A DNA stretch of 5,057 nt from an uncultured Verrucomicrobia subdivision 3 bacterium (lineage in GTDB: Bacteria; Verrucomicrobiota; Verrucomicrobiae; Limisphaerales; CAMLLE01). The position numbers and the translations under genes were made by a program. Shown piece by piece: positions 1 to 5,057 of the stretch. The stretch lies in assembly GCA_946480555.1 (NCBI GenBank), contig CAMLLE010000302.1, forward strand, positions 1 through 5,057, written 5' to 3'. The number at the start of each line of letters is the position of its first letter. Position 1 is the stretch's first letter. The notes below the pieces were generated by a model. It was not told where the DNA came from. It saw only the letters and a program-made list of their open reading frames with translations, and ran no database searches.

Positions 1-703
1 GCCAGATCAGCACCTGCATGCCCATCGCAATGACGAGCAGCGATTGGTGGTTGTTAACGCAAATGCCATAGAGGAAAAACGCCCAGTAGAGATACCTGTG
101 CTGCTGAGGCGCATACATCCAGCGCATCAGGCAGGCGATTACGCCAATCAACGACAGCACGCTCAGCGGATACACTTCCACGATCACGGACTGGCTCCAC
201 ATGTAGCCGTTGAAGCCGATCAACGTTCCAGCGACGAAGCCAGCAACGAGGCAGATTGCGCCCTCAACTTTGCGCGAGAGATTCTTCAGGTCGTCGATGC
301 TTTCGATCAGCATGCTGCTGCCGCGCGAAACCACCAATCCCAATAGGCCGCATGCCAGGGCGCCCGAGAAGGCCACGCCCACGCCAACCCGCCAGGCGAT
401 GTTTCCAACCGGCAGCAGGATCGCCCACAGATGCGTGTAAATCGTCCAGACGGGATAACCGGGAGGATGCGGAATGCCCGCGTAATAAGAAGCCACTGCC
501 AGTTCACCCGAATCCTCCAGCGTCATCTCCGGAGCCAGCGTCAGGAAGTAGCCGATGAAAACCGCGAGAAAAGTCAGGCCGCAAGTCAGCCAATCGATCC
601 GGCGAAACAGTGGCGGCACCTTGGGGGAAATCGGCGCAACAGGCGTCGAGGAAGTGGCCGGCGCGTCAGGCGCCTTGTCGGTAGTCGGTTTAGGTTTGTC
701 CAT
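1..703 (-). CDS. DUF2723 (GT117-like) polytopic membrane protein, N-terminal part
   Basis: This is an open reading frame of 234 codons from an ATG at 703 to the window edge, without a stop, so the C-terminal part is missing. The start is fixed by an in-frame TGA four codons upstream. Residues 1-35 are a Pro/Ala/Thr-rich cytoplasmic tail, followed by a first membrane segment at about 39-57. The first outer loop carries the hallmarks of DUF2723: EDSGE (63-67), HPPGYP (79-84) and a following NIAWR (101-105). Several more hydrophobic segments follow. The family has a GT-C glycosyltransferase-like fold (GT117), and its first-loop acidic residues are the expected catalytic site, here E63/D64. The likely role is transfer of a sugar from a lipid-linked donor to a protein or glycan outside the membrane; the substrate is unknown. 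No clear Shine-Dalgarno sequence precedes the start. The gene lies 73 bases downstream of the putative anti-sigma gene, so co-transcription is possible but unproven. Family assignment is confident; function is inferred. Confidence 0.88.
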   Translation of the reverse strand, partial: MDKPKPTTDKAPDAPATSSTPVAPISPKVPPLFRRIDWLTCGLTFLAVFIGYFLTLAPEMTLEDSGELAVASYYAGIPHPPGYPVWTIYTHLWAILLPVGNIAWRVGVGVAFSGALACGLLGLVVSRGSSMLIESIDDLKNLSRKVEGAICLVAGFVAGTLIGFNGYMWSQSVIVEVYPLSVLSLIGVIACLMRWMYAPQQHRYLYWAFFLYGICVNNHQSLLVIAMGMQVLIW

Positions 704-776
704 GCGTGTAAATCAATTGACCTGACCCGGTAAAAATGAGGTAACACTAGAAGTGGAAGCGATGGGCTTTGTCCAT

Positions 777-1187
777 TCAAATCTGTTCCGCAGAAGGGCT
801 CTCTTCATTGCGTCTGCGCGGCATTTGCAGGCGCTTCCACGTATCGGATTCGAACTCGCGATCCAGCCGATCCGACCGGTTGCGCGGGCTGCTGCTGTCG
901 ATCGCAGTCGCGGGAATGAACCACCCGCTACCCACCGTCCGATTCGAACTGACCGTGAACACAGCGTCGCTGTGCAGGTGCAGTGCTTCTCCATCGGCAG
1001 AGTGATGTCGTAGCGCGATGGCGGTGAATAGGAGACAGGCCGCGATGGGCGTGGCCCATTGGAGCGTCCATTGCACGCGAGTTCGCGAACGCGGCGTCTC
1101 CCCGAACAGTTTTTGTTCAAGCTTTCGGGAAGGTGGCCGCGGCTTCCAGGACTGCAATTCCGTTTCCACTGAGTTCGTCTCGTTCAT
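777..1187 (-). CDS. Small single-pass membrane protein, candidate anti-sigma factor
   Basis: This encodes a 136-residue protein. The ATG at 1187 is preceded by AAAGGAG with a 6-base spacer, the best ribosome-binding site in the window. The N-terminal 40 residues are hydrophilic and contain LQSWKPRPPSRKLEQKLF (11-28), a motif I associate with small membrane proteins encoded beside ECF sigma factors in Verrucomicrobiota. A single membrane helix lies at about 43-59. The remaining 75 residues would be outside the cytoplasm and are rich in Arg and Ser. This topology (cytoplasmic N-terminus, one helix, outer domain) and the gene order directly after an ECF sigma factor are typical of anti-sigma factors. 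However, no HxxxCxxC zinc-anchor motif is present and the cytoplasmic part is too short for a standard anti-sigma domain. It overlaps the sigma gene by 71 bases in a different frame. The coding call is firm; the anti-sigma role is inferred from context only. Confidence 0.72.
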   Translation of the reverse strand: MNETNSVETELQSWKPRPPSRKLEQKLFGETPRSRTRVQWTLQWATPIAACLLFTAIALRHHSADGEALHLHSDAVFTVSSNRTVGSGWFIPATAIDSSSPRNRSDRLDREFESDTWKRLQMPRRRNEESPSAEQI

Positions 1188-1665
1188 GTGCGTCTCCTTT
1201 CAGGCAAAGGCGTAGCTTCTCGATTCCGTAGCGATAACGTCCCGCGGCGGTGTTCGGTGAAATTTCCAGCAGGCTGCCGATCTCCTCGAACGTGCAGCGA
1301 TGCCAGATTTTCAGCACGATCACTTCCCGCTGTTCAACTGGCAGTTCGCCCAGGCAATGCATGGCTGCGGCTTCAGAGTGCGGTTGGCCGGGCGAACGTT
1401 CGAACCAGCGGCGCGATTCCAATTCACGCGTGAGCCGCCGCCACATCGACCGGCGATAGTTCAAAGCGCGATTCCGAAAGCTGCGAATGCAATAGTGTTC
1501 TGCCTGTTCCGGTGCGTGAGCCTTCTCCAGCAGCGCCATGAACGTTTCCTGCAAAACATCCTCCGCCTCGGCATGGCTCAACCCCAGCGCACGGCCATAC
1601 AGCAGCAGCTCAGCTGCTTTCGCGCGGTAGAGCGATTCGCTCCAATGTGACGTCGTTTGAGCCAC
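1117..1665 (-). CDS. ECF-family RNA polymerase sigma factor
   Basis: This 182-residue protein has the two-domain layout of extracytoplasmic-function sigma factors, which direct RNA polymerase to a small stress- or signal-specific regulon. Region 2 spans about 12-80, including AEDVLQETFMALLE (34-47), the core-binding and -10-recognition helices, and a basic YRRSMWRR stretch (70-77). A short linker (81-97) leads to region 4 at about 100-155: LGELPVEQREVIVLK (105-119), then the helix-turn-helix TFEEIGSLLEISPNTAAGRYRYGIEKLR (125-152, -35 recognition). The start is a GTG at 1665; no in-frame ATG precedes region 2 and no strong Shine-Dalgarno sequence is seen. The 26 or so residues after region 4 match no sigma-factor region I know and are encoded mostly within the overlap with the membrane-protein gene. 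The target regulon is unknown, and autoregulation is possible but not shown. It is 292 bases downstream of feoB, so an independent promoter is likely. Confidence 0.93.
   Translation of the reverse strand: MAQTTSHWSESLYRAKAAELLLYGRALGLSHAEAEDVLQETFMALLEKAHAPEQAEHYCIRSFRNRALNYRRSMWRRLTRELESRRWFERSPGQPHSEAAAMHCLGELPVEQREVIVLKIWHRCTFEEIGSLLEISPNTAAGRYRYGIEKLRLCLKGDAHERDELSGNGIAVLEAAATFPKA
1194..1200 (-). promoter_or_regulatory. Strong Shine-Dalgarno inside the sigma-factor gene
   Basis: The minus strand reads AAAGGAG, then ACGCAC, then ATG at 1187. It is an optimally spaced ribosome-binding site that decides the start of the small membrane protein, although it lies within the last 30 codons of the sigma gene (codons for Leu155-Lys156-Gly157-Asp158). 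It supports independent or coupled initiation on the same mRNA, giving a 71-base gene overlap. Confidence 0.8.
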
Positions 1666-1699
1666 GGTTTCACTGCATAGACACCACTGACCGGGAATT

Positions 1700-1743
1700 T
1701 GTATAAACTTTTTTGAGGGAAGCCCGCTTCGGGTCGATCGACC
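1700..1743 (-). promoter_or_regulatory. Possible promoter/operator region upstream of the sigma gene
   Basis: Two adjacent dyads lie 54-78 bases upstream of the sigma GTG. One is a perfect 12-base palindrome, GGTCGATCGACC (1732-1743). The other is an inverted repeat, GAAGC-2-GCTTC (1719-1730). Just downstream on the minus strand, an A-tract leads into TATACA (1705-1700), a plausible -10 hexamer that would place a transcript start about 28 bases before the start codon. No recognisable -35 hexamer stands 16-18 bases upstream of it. An activator-dependent or alternative-sigma promoter fits this pattern, but the dyads could be chance. Treat as a candidate only. Confidence 0.28.
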
Positions 1744-1836
1744 GCCGAATGGAACTTATAAAACCGGCGCTGAAGCGAATCTCGGTTGAACCCAGAAATG
1801 GGGACCACTCCACAACGAACCTTCAATCCCCGGTGT

Positions 1837-1903
1837 GGTTGCCTGGCTCAGGCGACCCCGCGCTGAAAGTGCGGAAGGGGTGCAATCTTCAGCGAAGATT
1901 AGC
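1837..1903 (+). other. Cluster of three consecutive hairpins in the feoB-sigma intergenic region
   Basis: The 292-base gap 1666-1957 holds no gene I can support, but it is structured. Read as plus-strand RNA, hairpin 1 (1837-1857) has a 9-pair stem, GGUUGCCUG/CAGGCGACC, with a GCU loop. Hairpin 2 (1858-1874) abuts it and has a 6-pair stem, CCGCGC/GUGCGG, with a UGAAA loop. Hairpin 3 (1884-1900) is a perfect 7-pair stem, AAUCUUC/GAAGAUU, with an AGC loop, extendable by two pairs across a bulged A1901. Hairpins 1 and 2 each contain one G-U pair that becomes an A-C mismatch in the minus-strand transcript, which favours the plus strand as the RNA sense. No U-tract follows any hairpin on either strand, so a classical intrinsic terminator is not supported. 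It could be a factor-dependent terminator region for feoB, a dispersed palindromic repeat or a small RNA. I recognise no known RNA family. Confidence 0.4.
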
Positions 1904-1925
1904 GGAGATTTGCAGTGTCTCGGCA

Positions 1926-1949
1926 GGCTCCGTGCCCCCGTGTCTCCGT
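1926..1949 (-). repeat. Three imperfect tandem octamers just after the feoB stop
   Basis: On the minus strand the sequence is ACGGAGAC, ACGGGGGC, ACGGAGCC: three contiguous octamers of consensus ACGGNGNC, starting 8 bases past the feoB stop codon. A further GAGACAC copy lies a few bases downstream (about 1916-1922). It has the look of a short intergenic simple repeat. No function can be assigned. Confidence 0.5.
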
Positions 1950-1957
1950 TTCAGGTC

Positions 1958-4261
1958 TTACCCCCACCCAAGCAGTTTCCCGAGATGGAAGGTGGCGAAT
2001 GCAAAACCCCACGCCAGCACGCCCATGTAAATCCATTGGAATACCGGCCATTTCCAGGAGTTCGTTTCGCGTCGCACCACGGCAACGGTGCTCACGCATT
2101 GGAGTGCGAAGACGTAAAAGACCATCAGCGTCACCGCCGTCAGCGTCGTATAAACAGGCGATCCATCCGGGCGTCGTTGCTGGCGCAACGTCTCGACGAG
2201 CTTCGTTTCCGTTTCCGCTTCGTCGCTGCCCACGTTGTAAACCGTGGACATGGTGCTGACGAACACTTCGCGCGCGGCAAATGACGTCACGATGCCAATG
2301 CCCATCTTCCAATCGAATCCCAAGGGAGCGATCAGCGGCTCGATCGCCCGTCCCATCCGGCCAGCGAAGCTATTGCGCAATTGTTCGCCCGCCTGGGCTT
2401 GCGTCACGGCGTCTTCGGCGTCCGTCAACGAAGGGGCGACAGCGCCGGATTCCGGCGCTTCGGCCGCCGCACGTGGCACTTCGCTGGAAACCGGAGCGGT
2501 CCGCGGATACGTCGCAAGAAACCAAAGGATGATATTGATGCCGAGAATTACGGTTCCGGCGCGGCGCAGGAAAATTTTCGAACGATCCCACATGTGCCGC
2601 AGCACTACGCGGAACAGCGGCCGTTTGTAAGGCGGCAATTCCATGATCAGCAGCGGCGTTTCGCCCTTGAGCAGCGTCTTCTTGAAAATCCACGCCATGA
2701 TCAATGCCACGATGATGCCCAGCAAATACATGGCGAGCATTGTGAGCCCCTGCAGGCCCAGAAATCCGAACAGATTGAAGCGCGTGAAGCCAAGATTCAC
2801 TTCCCAGTTTAGATTCCCAAAGACGCGGTTCGGAATGCACGCCCCGATCAAAAGCGTGTAAACCGGCAGCCGCGCCGAGCAGCTCATCAACGGCGCGACC
2901 AGGATCGTCACGAGCCGGTCCTTTTGCGATTCGATGGTGCGCGTGGCCATGATCCCGGGAATCGCACATGCAAAGGAGCTGAGCATCGGAATGAAACTCT
3001 TCCCGTGCAGCCCCACCTTGCTCATCAAACGATCCATCAGAAACGCCGCACGTGCCATGTAACCGGTGTCTTCCAGAAATCCAATGAACAGGAACAACAG
3101 CAGAATCTGCGGCAGAAAAACCACCACGGAACCGACACCGGCGATCACGCCATCGACCAGCAGGCTGTTCAAATCTCCTTTCGGAATCATGCCGCCCACC
3201 TGTGCGCCGAGCCAGTCCACACACGCCTGCAAAGCATCCATCGGAATGCTCGCGAAGTGGAAAATGCTCTGGAACATCACGCTCATGATCAGCACGAACA
3301 CCGCCGTGCCCCAGACCTTGTGCGTCAGCACGCGATCCAGCTTGTCGCTGAAAGTCTCTCCGGGCGGCGCCAGTTCCGTGGTGGCGTTCTGCTGGATTTC
3401 CGCCACGACGCTGTAGCGACCTTCGATCGCGGCTGTGCGCCAATCCACTCCGGCGGCGTCCAGTCGTTGGCGCGCATCCTCCACCGCGTCCAGGATCGGC
3501 TGCGGATAATATTTCGCGCTGGAGCTGAGCGCCTTTTCATTGCTCAGGATCAAGAGCGCTTCAGCGTTGGTTCGCGTGGCGTGATCTGGGAAGGCCGACT
3601 TCAGTTCCGCCGCCAGTTGCGCCACTTCCGTTTCGAATTCCTTGGGCAACGAACAAAAACGAACGTCCGCCGCGGTGGTGACCACCGATTTGCCCACGCG
3701 CGATCCCAGCGCTTCCAGCATCCGTTGCTTGAGTTCTGGAATTCCCTTTCCGGCGCTGGCGATGACGGGAACGACCGGAACGCCCAACGCGTCCGAAAGC
3801 AGTTTCGTGTCGATGCTGTGGCCGTTCGCCTCCGCCACATCGATCATGTTCAACGCCACGACCGTCGGATAGCCGAGTTCAATCACCTGCGTGGCGTAAT
3901 AGAGATTGCGCTGAAGGTTTGAGGCGTCGATGACGATGACGACCGCGTCTGGCGCCGGCACTTCCGCGAGCCGGTTCATCAACACATCGCGCGAAACCTG
4001 TTCGTCCAGCGACTGCGGGCTGAGGCTGTAGGTTCCCGGCAAATCGAGGACGCGAATGTCCGTGCCGGCGGGTGCTTCCTGCAGCTTCCCTTCCTTGCGT
4101 TCGACCGTGACGCCGGCGTAATTGCCAACCTTGGCGCGCAGGCCGGTAAGCGCATTGAAAAGCGTGGTCTTGCCGCAGTTGGGATTTCCAGTCAGGACGA
4201 TGTAAGCCGGCGCAGCGGCTTTCTCGGGGAGTGAACCTCGTGGGACGGGCGCTGGAGTCAT
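1958..4261 (-). CDS. feoB: FeoB, GTP-dependent ferrous iron transporter
   Basis: This 767-residue inner-membrane Fe(II) permease is of the usual family length. The N-terminal G domain is complete: G1 GNPNCGKT (25-32), switch I with the G2 Thr in VGNYAGVTVE (T52), G3 DLPG (73-76), G4 NMID (138-141) and a G5 region PVIASAGKG (165-173). A helical spacer (about 200-300) acts as the nucleotide-dissociation-inhibitor-like domain. The membrane region starts near 316. It has the first gate with FIPMLSSFACAIPGIMATR (423-441, C432), the conserved APLMSCSARLPVY (456-468, C461), the second gate with FDWKMGIGIVTSFAAREVF (649-667), and a C-terminal FALQCVSTVAVV (718-729, C722). A low-complexity Ala/Pro/Glu loop of about 40 residues (587-625) separates the two gate halves. 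The ATG at 4261 begins 5 bases after the feoA stop and has no good Shine-Dalgarno sequence, suggesting translational coupling. No in-frame alternative start precedes the G1 motif. No FeoC follows. Identification is essentially certain. Confidence 0.98.
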   Translation of the reverse strand: MTPAPVPRGSLPEKAAAPAYIVLTGNPNCGKTTLFNALTGLRAKVGNYAGVTVERKEGKLQEAPAGTDIRVLDLPGTYSLSPQSLDEQVSRDVLMNRLAEVPAPDAVVIVIDASNLQRNLYYATQVIELGYPTVVALNMIDVAEANGHSIDTKLLSDALGVPVVPVIASAGKGIPELKQRMLEALGSRVGKSVVTTAADVRFCSLPKEFETEVAQLAAELKSAFPDHATRTNAEALLILSNEKALSSSAKYYPQPILDAVEDARQRLDAAGVDWRTAAIEGRYSVVAEIQQNATTELAPPGETFSDKLDRVLTHKVWGTAVFVLIMSVMFQSIFHFASIPMDALQACVDWLGAQVGGMIPKGDLNSLLVDGVIAGVGSVVVFLPQILLLFLFIGFLEDTGYMARAAFLMDRLMSKVGLHGKSFIPMLSSFACAIPGIMATRTIESQKDRLVTILVAPLMSCSARLPVYTLLIGACIPNRVFGNLNWEVNLGFTRFNLFGFLGLQGLTMLAMYLLGIIVALIMAWIFKKTLLKGETPLLIMELPPYKRPLFRVVLRHMWDRSKIFLRRAGTVILGINIILWFLATYPRTAPVSSEVPRAAAEAPESGAVAPSLTDAEDAVTQAQAGEQLRNSFAGRMGRAIEPLIAPLGFDWKMGIGIVTSFAAREVFVSTMSTVYNVGSDEAETETKLVETLRQQRRPDGSPVYTTLTAVTLMVFYVFALQCVSTVAVVRRETNSWKWPVFQWIYMGVLAWGFAFATFHLGKLLGWG

Positions 4262-4266
4262 GGCCG

Positions 4267-4512
4267 TTATGCTTTGGGCAGCGGGCGGACGAGAATCTGT
4301 TCAGCCTCGTGTTTGCGGAGGGTCAGGTTGTAGCCACGGATTTTGATTTCGACGGGATCGCCGAGCGGCGCGAACCGGACGAGTTCGACGCGGGTGCCGA
4401 CGAGCAAGCCCATTTCCATGAGGCGTGCGCGGCCGGCGGCGGGAACGTTGATTTCCGCGACGGCGCTGATGGAACCGAGCGGGCAGGAAGTGAGCGGCTG
4501 CAGATCGGGCAT
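4267..4512 (-). CDS. feoA: FeoA, ferrous iron transport accessory protein
   Basis: This 81-residue cytoplasmic protein has the SH3-like FeoA fold and the standard family length. The signature is clear: an N-terminal PLTSCPLGSISAVAEI (6-21), the helix GRARLMEMGLLVGTRVELV (27-45), then the core APLGDPVEIKIRGYNLTLRKHEAEQILV (48-75). FeoA proteins bind or stimulate the FeoB G domain during Fe(II) uptake. The ATG at 4512 follows the stop of the upstream FeoA-like gene by 3 bases, and the stop at 4267 is 5 bases before feoB, so the three genes form one tight operon. Of the two FeoA-domain proteins in the window, this is the canonical one, carrying the APLGDPxEI(K/R)xRGYxLxLRKxEA motif that the other lacks. 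Confidence 0.96.
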   Translation of the reverse strand: MPDLQPLTSCPLGSISAVAEINVPAAGRARLMEMGLLVGTRVELVRFAPLGDPVEIKIRGYNLTLRKHEAEQILVRPLPKA

Positions 4513-4515
4513 GAC

Positions 4516-4809
4516 TTAGGCGGCCTTCATCTGGCCGGGCTGGGCTTCCACGAGAATGGTATTTGCCAGCTGTTTGCTGATGCCAAGCCGCGCGTTGCAG
4601 ACCTGGCAAATGATCGTTGATTGACTGCTGACGAGGCGGATTTTCTGCTCCTCGCCCAGTCCCATTTCACGCAGGCGCATGCGGAGTTCGGGCGACGCGG
4701 CGAGCTGCTTGATGCATACGACGGAACCGGCTTTTACGCGGGTGAGCGGGCAGATGCTTCCGCCGGCGCAAATGCCGTCGGTGGAACAGTTCTGCTCGTG
4801 AGGGCTCAC
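4516..4809 (-). CDS. Second FeoA-domain protein with cysteine motifs
   Basis: This is a FeoA-like protein of 97 residues from a GTG at 4809. The frame stays open to GTG codons at 4818 and 4881 (121 residues). I prefer the short form because the extra 24 residues, rich in Pro and Ala, resemble no FeoA N-terminus, but none of the starts has a Shine-Dalgarno sequence. Numbered from 4809, the FeoA domain spans about 20-90, with SPELRMRLREMGLGEEQKIRLVS (39-61) matching the family's RLxxMG helix. It lacks APLGDP and RGYxLxLRKxEA. Instead it has IICQVCNARLGIS (66-78) with a C68-x2-C71 pair, plus N-terminal Cys8, Cys14, Cys20 and Cys32. The cysteines could bind a metal or respond to redox state. It is the first gene of the feo operon, 3 bases ahead of feoA. 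A role as a FeoB partner or iron-responsive modulator is inferred from position and fold. Confidence 0.85.
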   Translation of the reverse strand: MSPHEQNCSTDGICAGGSICPLTRVKAGSVVCIKQLAASPELRMRLREMGLGEEQKIRLVSSQSTIICQVCNARLGISKQLANTILVEAQPGQMKAA

Positions 4810-4810
4810 G
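4797..4810. other. Dyad symmetry straddling the start of the first feo gene
   Basis: CGTGAG-GG-CTCACG is a perfect 6-base inverted repeat with a 2-base centre. It covers the preferred GTG start (4807-4809) of the FeoA-like gene. It could be an operator half-site pair or a small hairpin masking initiation, or it may be chance. It resembles neither a Fur box nor a DtxR-type iron box. Confidence 0.25.
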
Positions 4811-4997
4811 CGGCGCACATTAGGCCAATGCCCTGGGAGAGGCAAGAACGGAGCAAAACGTGGGGCTGCGGCGGGAACCACAAACTTGAAGGATTTCAGG
4901 AGGTGAACGCCAAACGGCTTTCATCCCTGCCGTGGCATGGAAATCGGTGCGTTGAATTACGCCCGAAACTTTCATCGTCGAATGAACTTTCTGCCCC
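4811..4997 (-). promoter_or_regulatory. Leader/promoter region of the feo operon (elements unresolved)
   Basis: This region lies between the end of the upstream gene and the first feo gene, so it should hold the feo promoter unless the genes are co-transcribed. On the minus strand I see TTGCCT-17-TAATGT (about 4845-4817), a weak sigma70-like match that would fit only a very short leader. There is also a TTCAT-6-ATGAA inverted repeat (4970-4985) and the nonamer TCACCTCCT (4906-4898), identical to the anti-Shine-Dalgarno end of 16S rRNA. No convincing Fur or DtxR/MntR box is present. Part of this region (to 4881) would be coding if the longest FeoA-like form is used. Confidence 0.3.
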
Positions 4998-5057
4998 TCA
5001 CCAGATGATCTCAGGCCACAACGCGTCCTTTCCGTCCCAGATCTGATCAAACGGCTT
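4998..5057 (-). CDS. C-terminal end of an unidentified protein (partial)
   Basis: Reading in from the window edge on the minus strand, 19 codons give KPFDQIWDGKDALWPEIIW before a TGA at 4998-5000. The residue mix (aromatic, acidic and aliphatic, with no odd codons) looks like a real protein terminus, and a gene ending here would leave a normal intergenic space before the feo operon. It is too short to identify. The alternative is that the whole region is non-coding. Confidence 0.45.
   Translation of the reverse strand, partial: KPFDQIWDGKDALWPEIIW

Noticed and set aside
712..745. Plus-strand promoter-like TTGACC between the membrane-protein genes
   Set aside because: There is no matching -10 hexamer at the right spacing and no plus-strand gene downstream.
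1837..1900. Intrinsic terminator for feoB
   Set aside because: The hairpins are real, but no U-tract follows any of them on the minus strand, so I described them only as structure.
2370..3443. A 357-codon minus-strand frame overlapping feoB
   Set aside because: It lies wholly within feoB in another frame, its product is rich in Arg, Gly, His and Ala without domain features, and feoB is unambiguous. It is a by-product of GC-biased codon use.
2924..3922. A 332-codon plus-strand frame antisense to feoB
   Set aside because: The product is Arg/His/Gln-rich with no recognisable motif, which is typical of the reverse complement of a GC-rich membrane-protein gene. No ribosome-binding site supports it.
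4820..4972. Short minus-strand frame upstream of the feo operon, with an internal ATG at about 4972
   Set aside because: No Shine-Dalgarno sequence, an implausible product, and it runs into the FeoA-like gene region in a different frame.
4882..4997. Fur or DtxR/MntR binding box before the feo operon
   Set aside because: I looked for the AT-rich GATAATGATAATCATTATC-like and TTAGGTTAGCCTAA-like patterns and found no match better than short chance dyads.
4621..5046. A 141-codon plus-strand frame opposite the FeoA-like gene
   Set aside because: It is antisense to a gene with a clear FeoA domain and has no family resemblance or convincing start signal.
4911..5057. 10-base direct repeat CAAACGGCTT at 4911-4920 and 5048-5057
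   Set aside because: Several 10-base repeats are expected by chance in a 5 kb sequence. Nothing resembling a mobile element lies between the copies.

Overview
All confidently coding genes in this 5 kb window lie on the minus strand. The base composition is moderately GC-rich, roughly 55-60% by eye. Three things suggest a member of the Verrucomicrobiota (Pedosphaera/Limisphaerales-like): a FeoA-like gene carrying a CQVCNARLGIS motif placed ahead of a canonical feoA and feoB, a short ECF sigma factor paired with a small membrane protein beginning with an LxSWxPRxPSxxLxxxLF-type motif, and a DUF2723 membrane protein. This assignment rests on recall of family patterns, not on a search.

Layout, read in the direction of transcription (from high to low coordinates). 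At 5057-4998 is the last 19 codons of an unidentified gene. A leader of about 190 bases (4997-4810) is followed by a compact ferrous-iron uptake operon: a cysteine-containing FeoA-like protein (4809-4516, start uncertain), canonical FeoA (4512-4267) and FeoB (4261-1958). The gaps between these genes are only 3 and 5 bases, so they are very probably co-transcribed and translationally coupled. FeoB is the GTP-binding inner-membrane Fe(II) permease, and the FeoA proteins are its small SH3-like cytoplasmic partners. No FeoC is visible.

A 292-base gene-free stretch (1957-1666) separates feoB from the next genes. It is unusually structured. It holds three octamer repeats just past the feoB stop, three consecutive hairpins (1837-1903), and two adjacent dyads (1719-1743) upstream of the sigma gene. 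Two of the three hairpins pair better as plus-strand RNA, through G-U pairs, than as minus-strand RNA. This hints at an undescribed RNA or dispersed repeat on the strand opposite to the genes.

Next is an ECF sigma factor (1665-1117). It overlaps by 71 bases a small single-pass membrane protein gene (1187-777), whose strong Shine-Dalgarno sequence lies inside the sigma gene. The membrane protein is a candidate anti-sigma factor without the usual zinc-finger motif. Finally, the N-terminal 234 codons of a DUF2723/GT117-type polytopic membrane protein (703-1) run off the window.

I saw no insertion sequence, CRISPR array, tRNA or rRNA. The ferrous-iron operon is conventional. The most interesting parts are the intergenic hairpin cluster, the long sigma/anti-sigma overlap and the second, cysteine-bearing FeoA.
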